Below, piece by piece: positions 6,361 to 13,888 of a DNA stretch of 18,310 nucleotides. The translations under genes were made by a program, and so were the position numbers. The first letter of the stretch is position 1. Each line of letters starts with the position of its first letter. This DNA is from CAYUPY01 sp964446595 (GTDB lineage: Bacteria; Patescibacteriota; Dojkabacteria; J137; JAEUSD01): positions 1 to 18,310 of the forward strand of contig CAYUPY010000021.1 in the NCBI GenBank assembly GCA_964446595.1, written 5' to 3'. The notes under the pieces are model-generated. The model was not told the DNA's origin. It searched no databases and worked only from the letters and a program-made list of their open reading frames with translations.

Positions 6361-8328
6361 ATGGCAGAACGTATAAATCAAAAACCACTTTTCCTTGTTG
6401 ATGGTACAAGTAGATCTCGTAAGAGAGAGAAAAAGTCCCGTCGTAGAGCCCTATCAATTGAAGAGCAGGTGAAGCGAATTAACCAAATGCAAGATAGTCC
6501 TGAAAGAGCCCAGATCCGTCGACACTGGCAGGAGATTGTTACTAGGCATTCGTCCTATTTTGGGAAAGGATTAGAAGTTATTCTTACTGATGGTGTTAGA
6601 AAAGGTGAGAATGTAATTACCAGACATGTGGACTTGAAGAACCATGAACCAGAACGTGATGTACTAACGGAATTGGTGAAACAAATTTACGAGTTTTTAG
6701 ACCATTTGCAACATCACCCAAATGGTTTTTATGTAGAAAGTCCAGGTAATGCACAAGGGGATTTCGTACATCATTGGCTTGTTAAATACGCAATAGAGCT
6801 AGATGCCTCAGAAAATACCACAAAAGGTAACGCCCGTAGTAACGTGGGTAAGCTAATTAGAGCTCTGTATAGGGCGGAATTCCTAAATGACACAAGTGGC
6901 CTTGATAGTATTCGCGCCCAAAGAGGTAATGGCCACCCACATGAATTACTGAATAAAATTTTGGATTTAAAAGTAGGTTCCCGTCAGTCACGGGTTGATT
7001 TTTATACCTTCATTGAGTCCCTGAGACTAACGAGGGTGGATGAGCCTGCCTACCACCCTTACGTAGGGCGGAAAATTACGCCTAGCTCATACACCATTTA
7101 CCGCCGACACATCAGCCCAGACGGAGATGAGCTAATAATTCGGGAAAGCGATCCAGAAAATGCCACTTTAATCACAGCTGAACAACTAATTGGTACTGCA
7201 ATACATCGTACCGTGCAGCAGATTCATGGGTCGTATTTCGATAGTGCTATCAATAACAACTTTGTTCTCCACGACAGAGGTGAAGAAATACCTTTATCTA
7301 CTTTAACACTTGATATTTTTGGTTACGAAAGACTAACTGATAAAGCTTTTGAGATCCTCCAACCTCCAACCGACACTCTTCTTACAGAATGGTTCACACG
7401 CCCTCAGGATGTAGTAAATATCGATGAACTCTTACCCATCATAAAAGAAAAGTTATCCCAAGATGACGAGATTGTAGATGTAAACGAGGCCACAAAACTA
7501 GCTATTAGCGCTTTCGCGCACTTTGCCCATATTTTGGAAGATATGTGGCGAGATATCAATATTAGAGCCAGTCTAAAGGTTAAAGATGAAAAGCAAGCAG
7601 AGAAAGCTAGACAGGAATTCGAAGCTATGGAAGCTCTGCTTGTTTTGCTTAAAGAAAAACGTTACTACCTTTTTATTCAGCCAGTTATTAATGCAGTTAA
7701 GCTAATTATTAAAGGAGAAAGCATTAACTTAGAAAACGTGGGATGGAGGATATTTCAAGAACAGGGAACAATAGTAGCAATGCCTAAAATTATGAGTGAG
7801 ATGCCTATGCAAAGTAGAGTTCTGTTCCCTCTTCAGAAAGAAAGTCAGTTACATAGGCGTGGATTTAAGTATACCCAGTTTTATTTAGAGACAGTGCCTG
7901 ACTTAGTAATCTACAATCAAGATGGCAGTTACGAAATTCATGATTATAAATTCCGAATCAGCGCCTCTGACATTGTAGAAATAGTAGCCTTTCTGTACGC
8001 CATAAATGTAGCTATCCATGGAGAACACTATCATTTACCTCATCGAAGTGGCAAACGGAAGGTTATTAGCGGAAGACAAGTAGTGATCGGCTCTAAAGAT
8101 GGCCCCTGGTTTCAAGACTCGGAATTTCTGGCCATTGTTGAAAGACTTAAAAAAATTACGGTTACTTTCCAAGCAATCGGAGAGGACAATACCCCGTTAA
8201 ATGTTAAATTTGATGAAGATAGTATTTTCCGCCATTTGGAAAGACTGCAATTTGATGCTGAAGTAAACATCCATTATGAAGAGTTCCTAAAAGGTACTTA
8301 TAGTCAGCTAGTGAGCAAGGAAGGCTAG
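6361..8328 (+). CDS. stand-alone RecB-like PD-(D/E)XK nuclease domain protein
   Basis: A 655-residue protein, very basic at residues 18-30. The C-terminal part shows the RecB-type nuclease core: GTAIHRTVQQ (278-287, the conserved motif-I His282), PDLVIYNQDGSYEIHDYK (513-530) with D514, D528 and K530 as the D-(X13)-DXK catalytic set, then a helix IVEIVAFLYAI (538-548) where the usual QxxxY Gln is replaced by Glu. About 230 helical residues separate motif I from the PD motif, much more than is usual. ITPSSYTIYRR (239-249) resembles the pre-motif strand of AddB/RecB nucleases but lacks the CP iron-sulfur cysteines. No helicase motifs are present. Expected activity is metal-dependent DNA cleavage; its role (repair, defence, DNA uptake) is not evident from neighbours. 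The start lies 24 bases after an intrinsic terminator, with only a weak AGAAAG ahead of it. Superfamily fairly confident, biology unknown. Confidence 0.75.
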   Translation: MAERINQKPLFLVDGTSRSRKREKKSRRRALSIEEQVKRINQMQDSPERAQIRRHWQEIVTRHSSYFGKGLEVILTDGVRKGENVITRHVDLKNHEPERDVLTELVKQIYEFLDHLQHHPNGFYVESPGNAQGDFVHHWLVKYAIELDASENTTKGNARSNVGKLIRALYRAEFLNDTSGLDSIRAQRGNGHPHELLNKILDLKVGSRQSRVDFYTFIESLRLTRVDEPAYHPYVGRKITPSSYTIYRRHISPDGDELIIRESDPENATLITAEQLIGTAIHRTVQQIHGSYFDSAINNNFVLHDRGEEIPLSTLTLDIFGYERLTDKAFEILQPPTDTLLTEWFTRPQDVVNIDELLPIIKEKLSQDDEIVDVNEATKLAISAFAHFAHILEDMWRDINIRASLKVKDEKQAEKARQEFEAMEALLVLLKEKRYYLFIQPVINAVKLIIKGESINLENVGWRIFQEQGTIVAMPKIMSEMPMQSRVLFPLQKESQLHRRGFKYTQFYLETVPDLVIYNQDGSYEIHDYKFRISASDIVEIVAFLYAINVAIHGEHYHLPHRSGKRKVISGRQVVIGSKDGPWFQDSEFLAIVERLKKITVTFQAIGEDNTPLNVKFDEDSIFRHLERLQFDAEVNIHYEEFLKGTYSQLVSKEG

Positions 8329-8373
8329 TGCATATGATATATTATTTACAGTTTAATTCTCGACTAAAAAATT

Positions 8374-9224
8374 ATGTCTAAAAAAGTTGCAATTATTGGA
8401 TATGGTTATGTAGGAAAAGCTTACCATTTAATGTTCCCAGAGGCCGCTTTATATGACCCGTACTATGATAAATCAGGATTCGTCACTGCTACTAAAGAAG
8501 AAGTAAATGAATGTGACTTAGCTATTATTTGTGTACCTACCCCCACCAGTGACGACGGCATGAGCTGTGACACGAGCATTGTAGAAGAAACNNNNNNNNN
8601 NAAACTTTTGAGTGGCTAAGAGTAAAGACTGTATTAATTAAGTCTACTGTTAAGCCTGGCACAACTGATAAACTCGACAAAGCCTATGCACATGGTGATG
8701 TATGTTTTTCTCCAGAATATATTAGTGAAGGAGGTTCCGGAAAACCTTACCAAGTACCTTTCTGGAAGTATCCGCACCCTACTGATCCTAGGGCGCACGA
8801 TTTTATGATTATAGGCGGGAGGCGTGAAGCTACTAAAAAAATTGTAGATATTTTTATCCGAGTTAATGGTCCTACAGTAAGATTCATGCGCACTGATGCC
8901 AAAACTGCTGAGGTAATTAAGTATACTGAAAACATGTGGATTGCTACTAAAGTGACATTCGTAAACGAAATGTACGACGTCTGTGAAGCCTTAGGTGTAG
9001 ATTGGCAGGATGTACGTGAAGGGTGGCTCATGGATACTAGGGTCGAAAGAACTTTCACTGCTGTATTTCATGACAAACGTGGCTTTGAAGGCAAATGCCT
9101 GCCAAAAGATACGAAGGCTCTGGCGCACTCTTCAAAAGAAGCTGGCTATGAAGCTAAATTCTTACAAGATGTGATAGATAACAATAATCGCATCCGAAAA
9201 AAGCATAAATTTGATACTGTGTAA
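8374..9224 (+). CDS. short nucleotide-sugar dehydrogenase (UDP-glucose/ManNAc DH family), split by assembly gap
   Basis: One gene interrupted by ten Ns (8592-8601). The upstream part has the NAD-binding GYGYVG (9-14) and CVPTPTSDDG; the downstream part continues with FEWLRVKTVLIKSTVKPGTT, FSPEYISEG, the KYTENMWIATKVTFVNE helix and the active-site GFEGKCLPKDTKAL, whose Cys codon is at 9096. These enzymes oxidise the C6 hydroxyl of a UDP-sugar to a carboxylate using two NAD+. Overlapping the contig ends by AAAC gives an unbroken 278-residue protein. It stops soon after the central domain, so the usual C-terminal UDP-binding domain (about 100-150 residues) is absent, with no sign of it before the next gene. 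Either a natural short form or a truncated enzyme. Uronic acids made here could feed the surface-glycan genes downstream. No clear promoter or ribosome binding site. Confidence 0.85.
8592..8601. other. assembly gap (10 N) inside the dehydrogenase gene
   Basis: Ten Ns. The left flank ends GAAGAAAC and the right begins AAACTTTTG; merging on AAAC keeps the frame across the gap (VEET-FEWLR). Confidence 0.9.
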
Positions 9225-9234
9225 CTGAATTTAC

Positions 9235-9263
9235 TTGCATTCCGGGTTGGCTACGGCTAAATT
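9235..9263 (+). promoter_or_regulatory. promoter of the S1 protease gene (leaderless)
   Basis: TTGCAT (9235-9240), a 17-base spacer and TAAATT (9258-9263). The -10 ends five bases before the ATG at 9269. The -35 is weak, but spacing matches the other leaderless starts. Confidence 0.45.
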
Positions 9264-9268
9264 ATCTC

Positions 9269-10600
9269 ATGCGTAGGTATATTAACTATTTATTCACCGC
9301 AATACTTTTTGTTGTAATTATGGGAGTAATTGCTGGTACTGTGGCTGTGGGCTTGCGCCTACGGGAAGATACAGCCTCTCAGGATGCAGATGCAATTATT
9401 GGTGGAAGATTAGAAGAAGGTTATCCAGCAGCCGCATTCCTGTTAAATAGATCTTTTACTGGCGGAATAAATGAGTGTGGCGCGGCCATTTTGGGAAATG
9501 GCCGCGCCGTCACAGCAGCCCATTGTGTTGATAAACAAGGAGATGTATTTATTGGTATCGACCGTCCAGACGCGGCTAAAAACCTTGTGAGCACTAGTGT
9601 AAACATCCACCCTGCCTGGGCTTCTACAAAATCGTCAAACAGTGACTTGGCTGTAGTAACAATTGCCGATACCCGAGATGTGCCACCAGCTCGGGTTACG
9701 AGACCGGTGATTGGGTGTGATTATCTAATAGTGGGTTATGGACAGGACCAGGTGGGAATTAATGGGCTGCGTAAGAGTGCTGATGTTTGTATTGAGCAAG
9801 TTGATGGTAGAACTGTCATCTTAAAGGGTCAAGATGGAACTGCATGCTTCGGCGATAGTGGTAGCCCGGTATTTAGGCGTGGCACAAATGAAGTGGTAGC
9901 TGTAGTCTCTCAAATATTAACAACTGCAGATAATCCTTGCGCCCCAACCGACACAATCCGTGCTACTAGAATTGATGCCAATATTAATTCAATTTATGCA
10001 TCAAATATTGAGTTTGCAGCTAATAATGTAGATCAACCACTGAGTTTAGATTTACGTATGGTCAATCAGAATTATCTAGGTAACAACCAGTTTGAAGTAG
10101 AAATTGCCGGAGAAATTTTAAATAACACAAAAGATACTTTGTCGGAGGTGGTAATCGACTGGTGCACCAGCATCGGGGTATTAGCAGAAAGGGTAAAAGA
10201 CATATCTTTTTCTAGTCTAGACCTCACTCCCCGCTCAGGTTACGGACAAGATGATGACTGCAGACTGTTAAATGGCAATGATAGTATTGAACCTTTTTCC
10301 AGATCGGCATTTGGCATTAAAGCTGTCGTAGAGTGGAGTGACCCAAGCCAAATGCCAGTTGACATGTTGGTAAGCGCAACAGTTGGAGATAACTATCGAG
10401 TTTTCTCACTTTCAAATGATCGAGATGTATCGTCTTTAGTGCCCAATAGCTCTACTCTGCTGGTGACATTGCGTAAGCCTTTAGTGAACCCAGACAATGA
10501 AGAATACGTTCGAATTGCCGCAATCTCTGGCGGAATTCTGCTAGTTTTGTTAGCATTACTTAAACTTTTAGCTTTCAGTTTAAAAAATGATCAAGCGTAA
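9269..10600 (+). CDS. membrane-anchored trypsin-like (S1/chymotrypsin fold) serine protease
   Basis: A 443-residue protein. TM segment at 6-28; then AIIGGR (42-47), which looks like the activation site where the new N-terminus Ile43 would be freed. Catalytic triad: H85 in TAAHC, D126 in NSDLAVV, S197 in CFGDSGSP. C70/C86 correspond to the classical 42-58 disulfide. The residue equivalent to trypsin 189 is Thr191, so Arg/Lys specificity is not expected. Residues 257-390 form a beta-rich domain resembling those encoded at 5429 and 10587. A second hydrophobic segment (about 416-436) and a short tail follow, so both ends are probably cytoplasmic, with the protease outside; activation cleavage would leave it held by the C-terminal TM. 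The 3' end overlaps the next gene by 14 bases, implying coupling. A 13-bp inverted repeat (9479-9508) lies over the TAAHC region. Confidence 0.93.
   Translation: MRRYINYLFTAILFVVIMGVIAGTVAVGLRLREDTASQDADAIIGGRLEEGYPAAAFLLNRSFTGGINECGAAILGNGRAVTAAHCVDKQGDVFIGIDRPDAAKNLVSTSVNIHPAWASTKSSNSDLAVVTIADTRDVPPARVTRPVIGCDYLIVGYGQDQVGINGLRKSADVCIEQVDGRTVILKGQDGTACFGDSGSPVFRRGTNEVVAVVSQILTTADNPCAPTDTIRATRIDANINSIYASNIEFAANNVDQPLSLDLRMVNQNYLGNNQFEVEIAGEILNNTKDTLSEVVIDWCTSIGVLAERVKDISFSSLDLTPRSGYGQDDDCRLLNGNDSIEPFSRSAFGIKAVVEWSDPSQMPVDMLVSATVGDNYRVFSLSNDRDVSSLVPNSSTLLVTLRKPLVNPDNEEYVRIAAISGGILLVLLALLKLLAFSLKNDQA
9479..9508. repeat. intragenic GC-rich inverted repeat (13-bp arms, 4-base loop)
   Basis: GGCGCGGCCATTT (9479-9491) and AAATGGCCGCGCC (9496-9508) are exact complements around TGGG. 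It encodes GAAILGNGRA, the conserved strand just before TAAHC, so it arose without disturbing the protease fold. Confidence 0.88.
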
Positions 10601-11330
10601 TAATCCCGCATCTATTATGGTAGTTTATGGTTCAGCTGTAGCTGTTTTCTTTGTACTTACAGCAGTATTAGTTACAGGCTTTCAATCCGTTCTTAGCAAT
10701 AGCCTAGAAAGATCACGTTCTGTGGACGATATCTTTAGCTCAAGCAGGACATCCCTGCCTGTGAGTAGTCAGTTTGAACCCTTAGCGGTCAAAAACCAAC
10801 TGATTTCATATGCAGAAACTGACATAGCGAACACTTACTTAGTAAATTTTGGGTATGAAATTAACAACACATATGATTTTGATATTGATCTAAATAACGC
10901 TGCTGTTTCATTGTTACAAGGTGAAAATATCGCCCAGGTGGTACAAGTTGTAAGTCTAGAAAGTGATCAGATTATCTTAAATAATAATTTTGATGCTCTA
11001 GGAGTGCGGGAGCTACTAAGTGGTACTCAGACTATAAAAGCAGGACAAAAAGCGATGATCGATATGCAACTCGAACTGGTGTTCGGAGATGATGCACCTC
11101 CTATCAGAAATGTTTTTGACGTGATTGGCACTAAGTCTGGCAGCGGTGCTCAGATTCCTGTAAGTATGCCTGTCAGTTTCACCGCTGCCGCGCAAACCAG
11201 CACCTCTAGTAAGCTTGTCACCGATGTGGAACCAGCAAGCTATGGGAGCTCGTCTAGCAAAGCTACCCTTAAGAACATATTTAATGGCTCAGCTGTTTCC
11301 GTATTCTTTCCAGGTATTAGCTTAAACTAA
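10587..11330 (+). CDS. single-pass membrane-anchored beta-domain protein
   Basis: A 247-residue protein of unknown function. Residues 9-31 are one TM segment; the rest is probably extracytoplasmic. Residues about 62-185 form a beta-rich domain with LVNFGYEINNTYDF, LLSGTQTIKAG and APPIRNVF, which align by eye with FTLNYRFQICNTYSF, MLAASTTLPAG and PTINSF of the protein at 5429; it lacks the two Cys. The C-terminal ~60 residues are Ser/Thr-rich and then hydrophobic. The ATG lies inside the end of the protease gene (14-base overlap) and has no Shine-Dalgarno, so translation is probably coupled. It may be a partner, substrate or localisation factor of that protease; this is contextual only. A 10-bp inverted repeat (11139-11148/11180-11189) lies within it. 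Confidence 0.85.
   Translation: MIKRNNPASIMVVYGSAVAVFFVLTAVLVTGFQSVLSNSLERSRSVDDIFSSSRTSLPVSSQFEPLAVKNQLISYAETDIANTYLVNFGYEINNTYDFDIDLNNAAVSLLQGENIAQVVQVVSLESDQIILNNNFDALGVRELLSGTQTIKAGQKAMIDMQLELVFGDDAPPIRNVFDVIGTKSGSGAQIPVSMPVSFTAAAQTSTSSKLVTDVEPASYGSSSSKATLKNIFNGSAVSVFFPGISLN
11139..11189. repeat. intragenic GC-rich inverted repeat (10-bp arms, 31-base loop)
   Basis: GGCAGCGGTG (11139-11148) is exactly complementary to CACCGCTGCC (11180-11189). Weaker than the short-loop examples, but of the same GC-rich in-frame kind. Confidence 0.55.
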
Positions 11331-11337
11331 ATATAAA

Positions 11338-12354
11338 ATGCGTCTAGCTCGCTTCCTCTTGAGTCTAGCTTTAACTGCTCTCCAACTCGGGTTGGCAAGT
11401 TTAATTATTGAGCCTGAGCAAGCAGATCTGTTTACATTCCCATTGGTAGTTGAAGAACAGGAGGTGGCTGGAATCCAAGATAGAGTGAATGCCACTACAA
11501 ATGACACCGTTAAAATAGCTATTGGCGGAGATGTAATGTTCGAAGGAGGCCTGCCGCAAGCCATGGAAAATGGAGATAATCCTTTAAAGTTTTTGTCAAA
11601 ATTTTGGGATGAATATGACATTAAAGTTGTCAACTTAGAGACGGCTGCGGCGCGCCCCGGCCGGGGCGCGCCGCAGCCTGGCAAACCCTACACGTTCAAC
11701 GCACCCTTAATTTCCCTACAACGCCTACATGAATCCGGGGTAAACATGGTAAGTATGGCTAACAACCACAGTATGGACTATCAAGCAGAAGGTCTTTTAG
11801 ACTCTTTACGTAACATTGAAAGCGCAGGACTAGTGCATTTTGGGGCAGGGGCCACCATAGAATCAGCATTCAGTCCAAAACTAGTAACAGTACGTGGTGA
11901 GAAAATTGCCTTTATCGGCCTCAATGACGTAGAGACTTTCTACGGGTCAGTAACACCTTATCGAGCTGGTAGCGCTTATTTTAACCAGCAATATGCTCAA
12001 CAAGCCATAGCCGCCGCCAGATCAAAAGCTGACATAGTAATCGTTTATACCCACTGGGGAATAGAACATCAGACACAACCAACTTTGAGGCAGCGTGAAT
12101 GGGGTCGTAAGTTAATTGACATGGGTGCCGATGTAGTCGTAGGTGCACATCCTCATATATTGCAAGAAAAAGAGGTTTATAAAGGCAAACTAATTCACTA
12201 CTCCCTTGGGAATTTAGTATTTGTAGGGATGTGGGATAGACCAGCTGCAATGAAAGCTGAAATACTTACTTTGGAAATACAGGGTGGTAAAATTGTAAAT
12301 TTTTTTACCACCCCGACATACATCAACCAGTATGGATTCGCTAAAATAAATTGA
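11338..12354 (+). CDS. CapA-family (PGA_cap) metallophosphatase-like surface protein
   Basis: A 338-residue protein. Residues 4-23 are a hydrophobic signal or anchor. The CapA calcineurin-like core shows GGDVMF (63-68, metal-binding Asp65), NLET (99-102), MANNHSMDY (140-148), YTHWGIEH (237-244), GAHPHILQ (269-276) and YSLGNLVF (288-295), all in the expected order. CapA-family proteins act in poly-gamma-glutamate capsule synthesis or export in Bacillus, but many homologues have unknown targets; no CapB/CapC neighbours are seen. The start lies seven bases after the stop of the previous gene, so it is probably in the same transcript. A 36-bp perfect palindrome codes the Ala/Arg/Gly/Pro loop (about residues 102-114) between NLET and YTFNAP, a variable loop in the family, and an 11-bp hairpin lies near the 3' end. 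The TGA stop overlaps the next gene's -35. Confidence 0.93.
   Translation: MRLARFLLSLALTALQLGLASLIIEPEQADLFTFPLVVEEQEVAGIQDRVNATTNDTVKIAIGGDVMFEGGLPQAMENGDNPLKFLSKFWDEYDIKVVNLETAAARPGRGAPQPGKPYTFNAPLISLQRLHESGVNMVSMANNHSMDYQAEGLLDSLRNIESAGLVHFGAGATIESAFSPKLVTVRGEKIAFIGLNDVETFYGSVTPYRAGSAYFNQQYAQQAIAAARSKADIVIVYTHWGIEHQTQPTLRQREWGRKLIDMGADVVVGAHPHILQEKEVYKGKLIHYSLGNLVFVGMWDRPAAMKAEILTLEIQGGKIVNFFTTPTYINQYGFAKIN
11643..11678. repeat. 36-bp perfect GC-rich palindrome inside the capA-like gene
   Basis: GGCTGCGGCGCGCCCCGG (11643-11660) is followed directly by its exact complement (11661-11678), with no loop. All but two bases are G or C in an AT-leaning gene. It contains two GGCGCGCC octamers. 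In frame, it encodes about 12 Ala/Arg/Pro/Gly-rich residues in a loop between conserved motifs. Confidence 0.93.
12282..12313. repeat. hairpin near 3' end of the capA-like gene (11-bp arms)
   Basis: GGGTGGTAAAA (12282-12292) pairs with TTTTACCACCC (12303-12313) across a 10-base loop, about 40 bases before the stop. No T-run follows, so it is not a standard plus-strand terminator. Confidence 0.6.
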
Positions 12355-12379
12355 CCTGCTCTCAAAATCTCTCTAATCT
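12351..12379 (+). promoter_or_regulatory. promoter of the GH57 gene (leaderless)
   Basis: TTGACC (12351-12356, overlapping the capA-like stop codon), a 17-base spacer and TAATCT (12374-12379), six bases before the ATG at 12386. The -35 is near consensus and the -10 weak; start-site spacing predicts a leaderless mRNA. Confidence 0.5.
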
Positions 12380-12385
12380 ATAGCA

Positions 12386-13618
12386 ATGCCTAAGAAATAT
12401 CTACTACTCTACTTTCACGTACACCAACCCTATCGTTTGAATAACTATTATTCACCATATGAGGTTGATGAGGATTTTAACTATTTTGGAGGACCTCCAC
12501 ATAAAGATAACGAGACAGTACTACGCCGGATTGCAACACGTTGCTATAAGCCAACGGGTGAGATGTTTCTAGAGCTAATAAAGGAGCACGGTTTAAAGAT
12601 ATCATATAGTTTTACGGGGACGGCATTGGATCAATGGCGGGATCTAGAGCCTGACCTGCTTGATTTATATCGAGCTCTTCATGACACTGGGAATATGGAA
12701 TTAGTGGGAGAAACCTACTATCACTCATTGGCGGCGTTTTATGATCGGGAGGAGTTTAAGCGCCAGGTGTTGAAGCACAACCAGAATTTTGTGGATATTT
12801 TTGGAGAAAAGCCTAGAGTTTTCCGTAATACGGAGCTTACTTACCGTAACGACGTTGGTGATATGGTGCGTGAACTTGGTTTTAAGGGTATGTTCACTGA
12901 GGGCTGGGATCCTATTTTGGATTGGCGCAGTCCTAACTTTATGTATCGCAGTCACACCACAGGTGAAAATCACCCAGAATTAAAGCTATTTTTAAAAAAC
13001 TACCGACGTTCCGACGATGTTGCGTTCCGCTTTCAGCTGCAAGGCTGGGAAAGCTACCCAGTAACTGCGGATAAGTTTGCAGAGTGGGTGGCAAATGAGC
13101 CTGGCTACCTTACTACTCTGGCGATGGATTATGAGACCGTGGGAGAACATCATCGTACCGAATCTGGTATTTTTGAGTTTTACCGTTATCTTCCCACCGC
13201 ACTTGCAAAACACGACATAGAATTTATCCTCCCTTCTGAGGCTGTGGACATGTTCCCAAGTGAGGAAGCGTTAGATTATCCGAAAATAGTCTCCTGGGCT
13301 GATGCCGAGCGGGATCTTTCTGCTTGGACTGGAAATGAAATGCAGAAAAAATCATTGGAGGCTGTTTATCACTTTGGCGAGGAGCTACGCGAAAAGCTGG
13401 CTCAAATTGACGCCGACGAGCAGTTACGTGAGAGACTGTTAGATATTTGGGGTAAGTTACAAACTTCAGATCATTACTACTACATGAGTACAAAATACTG
13501 GAGCGATGGTGATGTTCATAAGTCATTCAGCCCTTATGAGACACCATACGATGCCTACCGCAACTTCATTAACGTACTTTCTGACTTCCGCCATCAAATC
13601 CAGAAATTGGGTAAATAG
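12386..13618 (+). CDS. glycoside hydrolase family 57 (alpha-amylase/glucanotransferase type)
   Basis: A 410-residue protein with no signal peptide, so cytoplasmic. GH57 conserved regions in order: HQP (13-15), GETYYHSL (108-115), FRNTEL (146-151) with the probable nucleophile E150, LAMDYETVGEHH (245-256) with the probable acid/base D248, and LPSEA (282-286). GH57 enzymes are retaining alpha-glucan hydrolases, branching enzymes or transferases; the exact activity cannot be read. The length matches compact bacterial GH57 proteins, which resemble an alpha-amylase catalytic domain plus helical C-terminal part. Likely role: turnover of internal glycogen-like or imported alpha-glucan. It starts after its own -35/-10 and no Shine-Dalgarno is visible. 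Unlike many neighbours it carries no strong intragenic inverted repeat. Confidence 0.95.
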   Translation: MPKKYLLLYFHVHQPYRLNNYYSPYEVDEDFNYFGGPPHKDNETVLRRIATRCYKPTGEMFLELIKEHGLKISYSFTGTALDQWRDLEPDLLDLYRALHDTGNMELVGETYYHSLAAFYDREEFKRQVLKHNQNFVDIFGEKPRVFRNTELTYRNDVGDMVRELGFKGMFTEGWDPILDWRSPNFMYRSHTTGENHPELKLFLKNYRRSDDVAFRFQLQGWESYPVTADKFAEWVANEPGYLTTLAMDYETVGEHHRTESGIFEFYRYLPTALAKHDIEFILPSEAVDMFPSEEALDYPKIVSWADAERDLSAWTGNEMQKKSLEAVYHFGEELREKLAQIDADEQLRERLLDIWGKLQTSDHYYYMSTKYWSDGDVHKSFSPYETPYDAYRNFINVLSDFRHQIQKLGK

Positions 13619-13683
13619 GCAAGTTAACTTTACTAATGGAATTGGGTCACTATTCGCTCCTATTGTCGCGATAGTACTAGTGT

Positions 13684-13710
13684 TGCTACAGCTTCGGCTG
13701 CTCTTCTTTT
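13684..13710 (+). terminator. weak hairpin with UUCG loop after the GH57 gene
   Basis: CAGC-TTCG-GCTG followed by the pyrimidine-rich CTCTTCTTTT. The stem is only four pairs but has a stable C(UUCG)G loop. It may end the GH57 transcript; weak support. Confidence 0.3.
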
Positions 13711-13769
13711 GCCTCAACTAAGAAGCCCGTAGCAAACCTTACGGTTCTCATCTTAAAAAAATGTATAAA

Positions 13770-13800
13770 AAAATATATGGACCTTGAGTCGATATATTTT
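13770..13800 (-). terminator. probable terminator of tRNA-Arg
   Basis: On the minus strand, directly after the tRNA, AAAATATAT (13792-13800) pairs with ATATATTTT (13770-13778), with an inner GAC/GTC pair set across one mismatch, followed by further Ts and a second T-run. AT-rich but well placed. Confidence 0.5.
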
Positions 13801-13874
13801 TACACCCTGCAGGATTCGAACCTGCAACCTACTCCTTAGAAGGGAGTTGCTCTATCCGATTGAGCTAAGGGTGC
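13801..13874 (-). tRNA. tRNA-Arg (anticodon UCU)
   Basis: A 74-base cloverleaf on the minus strand: acceptor GCACCCT/AGGGTGT, D-arm with GCTC...GAGC, anticodon stem ACTCC/GGAGT around CTTCTAA (anticodon TCT), short variable loop, and T-arm GCAGG-TTCGAAT-CCTGC. The discriminator base is A (13801). The first acceptor pair is G1-U72, and CCA is not encoded, so it must be added post-transcriptionally. It reads AGA and AGG codons. An extended -10 (TGCTATAAT) lies just upstream and a terminator-like hairpin just downstream, so it is a single-gene unit between two plus-strand genes. Confidence 0.95.
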
Positions 13875-13888
13875 TTTTTTTACGTAAG

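Noticed and set aside
7053..7071. Imperfect inverted repeat around ACGTAGGG in the nuclease gene
   Set aside because: Arms contain a mismatch and are short; too weak to group with the perfect intragenic repeats.
13506..13721. Frame ending in a hydrophobic peptide after the GH57 gene
   Set aside because: Most of it is a shadow of the GH57 gene. The hydrophobic tail (about 13641-13721) has no convincing start codon of its own.
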